Origin: an uncultured Rhodospirillaceae bacterium
Lineage (GTDB): Bacteria; Pseudomonadota; Alphaproteobacteria; Rhodospirillales; UBA2165
Direction of reading: 5' to 3'
DNA length: 6,709 nt
Assembly: GCA_913041095.1 (NCBI GenBank)
Contig: CAJWIB010000152.1
Coordinates: 1 to 6,709 of the forward strand
Both the position numbers and the translations under genes were made by a program. Shown here one piece after another: positions 4,642 through 6,709 of this stretch. The notes beneath the pieces were generated by a model. That model was not told where the DNA came from and ran no database searches. It worked only from the letters and a program-made list of their open reading frames with translations. The number at the start of each line of letters is the position of its first letter. Position 1 is the stretch's first letter.

Positions 4642-6666
4642 ATGGTTAGCAAAGCCCCATCTGCGCCCCGGTGCGCAGCTATCGTCGGCTCTTACCTTAG
4701 CGGCAAAACAACTCTATTCGAAAGTATACTCCATACCTGCGGTGCGACGAACCGCCGGGGCAGCGTGTCAGATGGCAATACCGTCGGTGATTCATCACCG
4801 GAAGCCCGCGCCCGCGAGATGAGCGTCGAAATGAATGTGGCGACGGTTGATTACCTTGGTGATGAATGGACTTTTATCGACTGCCCCGGCAGCGTTGAAT
4901 TACAGCAAGATACCATAGGCGCAATGATGGTCGCCGATGCGGCGATCGTGGTCTGTGAACCGGGCCAGGAACGCGCCCTTGCCGTGACCCGCCTGATGAA
5001 AGAGTTAGATGCTCTCGGCGTGCCGTATCTGATTTATATCAACAAAATGGATTTGCCCGAAGCTCATGTGAAAAACACGTTGGAAGCTCTGCAGGGTATG
5101 ACGGAACGCCCCCTGATCTTGCGTGAAGTGCCGATCCGCGAAGACAACCTCGTCACTGGTTTTATTGATCTCGTCAGCGAACGCGCCTATCAATGGGAAG
5201 ACGGTGCGCCGTCGAAATTGATCGAAGTACCGGATTCGGCCAATGGCCGCACCGAGGAAGAGCGCACCCAAATGCTGGAATCACTAGCTGATCTTAATGA
5301 CGATTTGCTCGAACAGCTACTGGAAGATGTCATTCCTGAAACCGATGAAGTTTATCAAAACCTGACCAAAGATTTGCAGGAAAGCGCTATTGTGCCGGTG
5401 TTCTTTGGCTCGGCTGAACATGAGAACGGTGTTGTGCGGCTATTGAAGGCGCTGCGCCATGAAACACCGGAATATACCGTGAGTTTAGATCGATTAGGCG
5501 TGGACGCAGACGGCGAAGCCGTTGCCCAGGTTTTTAAGACCCAAAATGGCGCTCAGTCTGGTAAGCTTTCATTAGCGCGAATTTGGCGCGGCGAGTTTAC
5601 TGATGGACTGCGTGTGAACGGCACGCGGGTCAGCGGCATCTTCAAAATGCTCGGCGCCCAGCAAAATAAGGAAAGTAAAGCCGCTGCCGGACAAGTTGTC
5701 GCGCTCGGCCGCTTGGATGGCGTGCAGACCAGCGACACACTATCGGAATCAGGCAAGTTGGAGGGATCAGAGTGGCCGCCTTTCCTAACGCCGGTTTATG
5801 CCCTGGCGATCCATGCCGGCAGGCGCGATGATGAAGTTAAAATGGCAACCGCGATGAACAAAATTATCGAGGAAGATCCGTCACTATCTTACGGACCGAA
5901 TGTCGATACTGGCGAGCATCTCTTGCGCGGTCAGGGTGAGACCCATCTGCGCATTGTTTTGGACCGTTTGAAAAACCGTAACAAACTTGAGGTCGAATCG
6001 CAGATTCCACAGGTTGCTTATAAAGAATCGATCCGCGATAAAGTCTCCCAACATGCCCGACACAAAAAGCAATCGGGCGGCCACGGCCAGTTCGGTGATG
6101 TTCATGTTGATATCAAACCATTACCACGCGGCTCGGGGTTTCAGTTTACCGATTCCGTCAAGGGCGGGGTGGTGCCGAAAAACTACATTCCGGCCGTTGA
6201 GCATGGCGTGAAGGAATATCTCGCCCGTGGACCGCTCGGTTTTCCGGTTGTCGATATCTCGGTTGAGTTGACCGATGGCCAGCATCACGCGGTCGACAGC
6301 TCGGACCAGGCGTTCAGGACCGCCGGCTCTTTGGCGATGCGGGAGGGCATGCCGAAATGCAAACCGGTCCTGCTTGAGCCAATATTTCAGGTTAATGTGT
6401 CAGCACCGCAGGAGTTTACCTCCAAGGTGCAGCGCTTGATCAGTGGCCGGCGTGGTCAAATTCTTGGATTTGAGCCAAAGCTCGGCTGGAAAGGCTGGGA
6501 TGAAGTGTCGGCACATCTGCCGGAATCAGAAACCCTAGATCTGATTAACGAGTTGCGCTCCTTAACTCAAGGCACAGCATCTTTTGCCTGGGAGTTTGAC
6601 CGGTTGCAGGAGTTTACCGGCAAAGAAGCGGATCAGGTAATCGCCGCTCGCGGGGCTGCTGCTTAA
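4642..6666 (+). CDS. Divergent elongation factor G-like GTPase
   Basis: This 674-residue protein has the five-domain EF-G layout but is not the housekeeping fusA type. The G domain has P-loop GSYLSGKT (16-23), NKMD (134-137) and GSA (256-258). Domain II spans about 290-370 and domain III about 380-455 (GQGETHLRIVLDRLK, 430-444). Domain IV has HKKQSGGHGQFG (474-485) and DGQHHAVDSSDQAF (545-558). Domain V runs from about 577. Switch I RGITI is replaced by REMSV (58-62), and switch II DTPGH is DCPGS (80-84), so the histidine that activates water for GTP hydrolysis is Ser84. The domain IV tip His (E. coli His583) is kept as His549. I recall similar alphaproteobacterial proteins with DCPGS, so the change is probably a subfamily trait, not a mutation. 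It is likely a cytosolic ribosome-binding factor of unknown role. Hydrolysis may be slow or use another residue. Confidence 0.92.
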   Translation: MVSKAPSAPRCAAIVGSYLSGKTTLFESILHTCGATNRRGSVSDGNTVGDSSPEARAREMSVEMNVATVDYLGDEWTFIDCPGSVELQQDTIGAMMVADAAIVVCEPGQERALAVTRLMKELDALGVPYLIYINKMDLPEAHVKNTLEALQGMTERPLILREVPIREDNLVTGFIDLVSERAYQWEDGAPSKLIEVPDSANGRTEEERTQMLESLADLNDDLLEQLLEDVIPETDEVYQNLTKDLQESAIVPVFFGSAEHENGVVRLLKALRHETPEYTVSLDRLGVDADGEAVAQVFKTQNGAQSGKLSLARIWRGEFTDGLRVNGTRVSGIFKMLGAQQNKESKAAAGQVVALGRLDGVQTSDTLSESGKLEGSEWPPFLTPVYALAIHAGRRDDEVKMATAMNKIIEEDPSLSYGPNVDTGEHLLRGQGETHLRIVLDRLKNRNKLEVESQIPQVAYKESIRDKVSQHARHKKQSGGHGQFGDVHVDIKPLPRGSGFQFTDSVKGGVVPKNYIPAVEHGVKEYLARGPLGFPVVDISVELTDGQHHAVDSSDQAFRTAGSLAMREGMPKCKPVLLEPIFQVNVSAPQEFTSKVQRLISGRRGQILGFEPKLGWKGWDEVSAHLPESETLDLINELRSLTQGTASFAWEFDRLQEFTGKEADQVIAARGAAA

Positions 6667-6709
6667 CACTCGCTTTTCTTGAGGAATATTAAAGCTAGTT
6701 TCGAAGATT
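6667..6709. other. 3' flank with no recognisable gene
   Basis: These 43 bases follow the GTPase stop. TTGAGGAATATTAAAG contains a GAGG that could be a ribosome site, but no ATG or GTG follows before the window ends. No terminator hairpin is seen within these bases. Confidence 0.5.

Overview
The window looks like chromosomal DNA of an alphaproteobacterium, perhaps a Rhodospirillales-like or marine lineage. The basis is the UvrB type (sequence around its DESH motif, N-terminal extension, basic tail), the class Ib aspartate aminotransferase, the EF-G-like GTPase of a type I recall mainly from alphaproteobacteria, and two copies of a dispersed palindrome of a kind seen in that class. The taxon is inferred from resemblance, not from a search. 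No IS element, CRISPR array, tRNA or rRNA gene is visible.

Layout: (1) 2-358 (+) is the 3' part of a small gene whose product resembles a degenerate GIY-YIG domain. (2) 359-674 is non-coding and holds two related palindromic repeats, the second probably also serving as the uvrB terminator, plus a smaller palindrome. (3) 675-2906 (-) is a complete uvrB. (4) 2907-3271 is a divergent control region: a perfect TATAAT on the minus strand for uvrB, and on the plus strand a promoter candidate, a Fur-box-like palindrome, an A7/C9 homopolymer pair, a 17-bp hairpin, a possible 37-codon leader ORF and a possible H-type pseudoknot just before the aminotransferase start. (5) 3272-4480 (+) is a PLP-dependent aspartate aminotransferase. 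(6) 4481-4641 is a structured spacer with a strong Shine-Dalgarno. (7) 4642-6666 (+) is a divergent EF-G paralogue that keeps the tRNA-mimicking domain IV tip but lacks the catalytic switch II histidine. (8) 6667-6709 holds no recognisable gene.

The genes do not form an obvious pathway: nucleotide excision repair, amino-acid metabolism and a translation-factor-like GTPase sit side by side. The least explained part is the 260-nt plus-strand leader before the aminotransferase, which could be an iron-controlled attenuator or leader-peptide system, or an iron-controlled small RNA followed by a separate aminotransferase leader. The second point of interest is the EF-G-like protein. All regulatory readings are pattern-based and untested.
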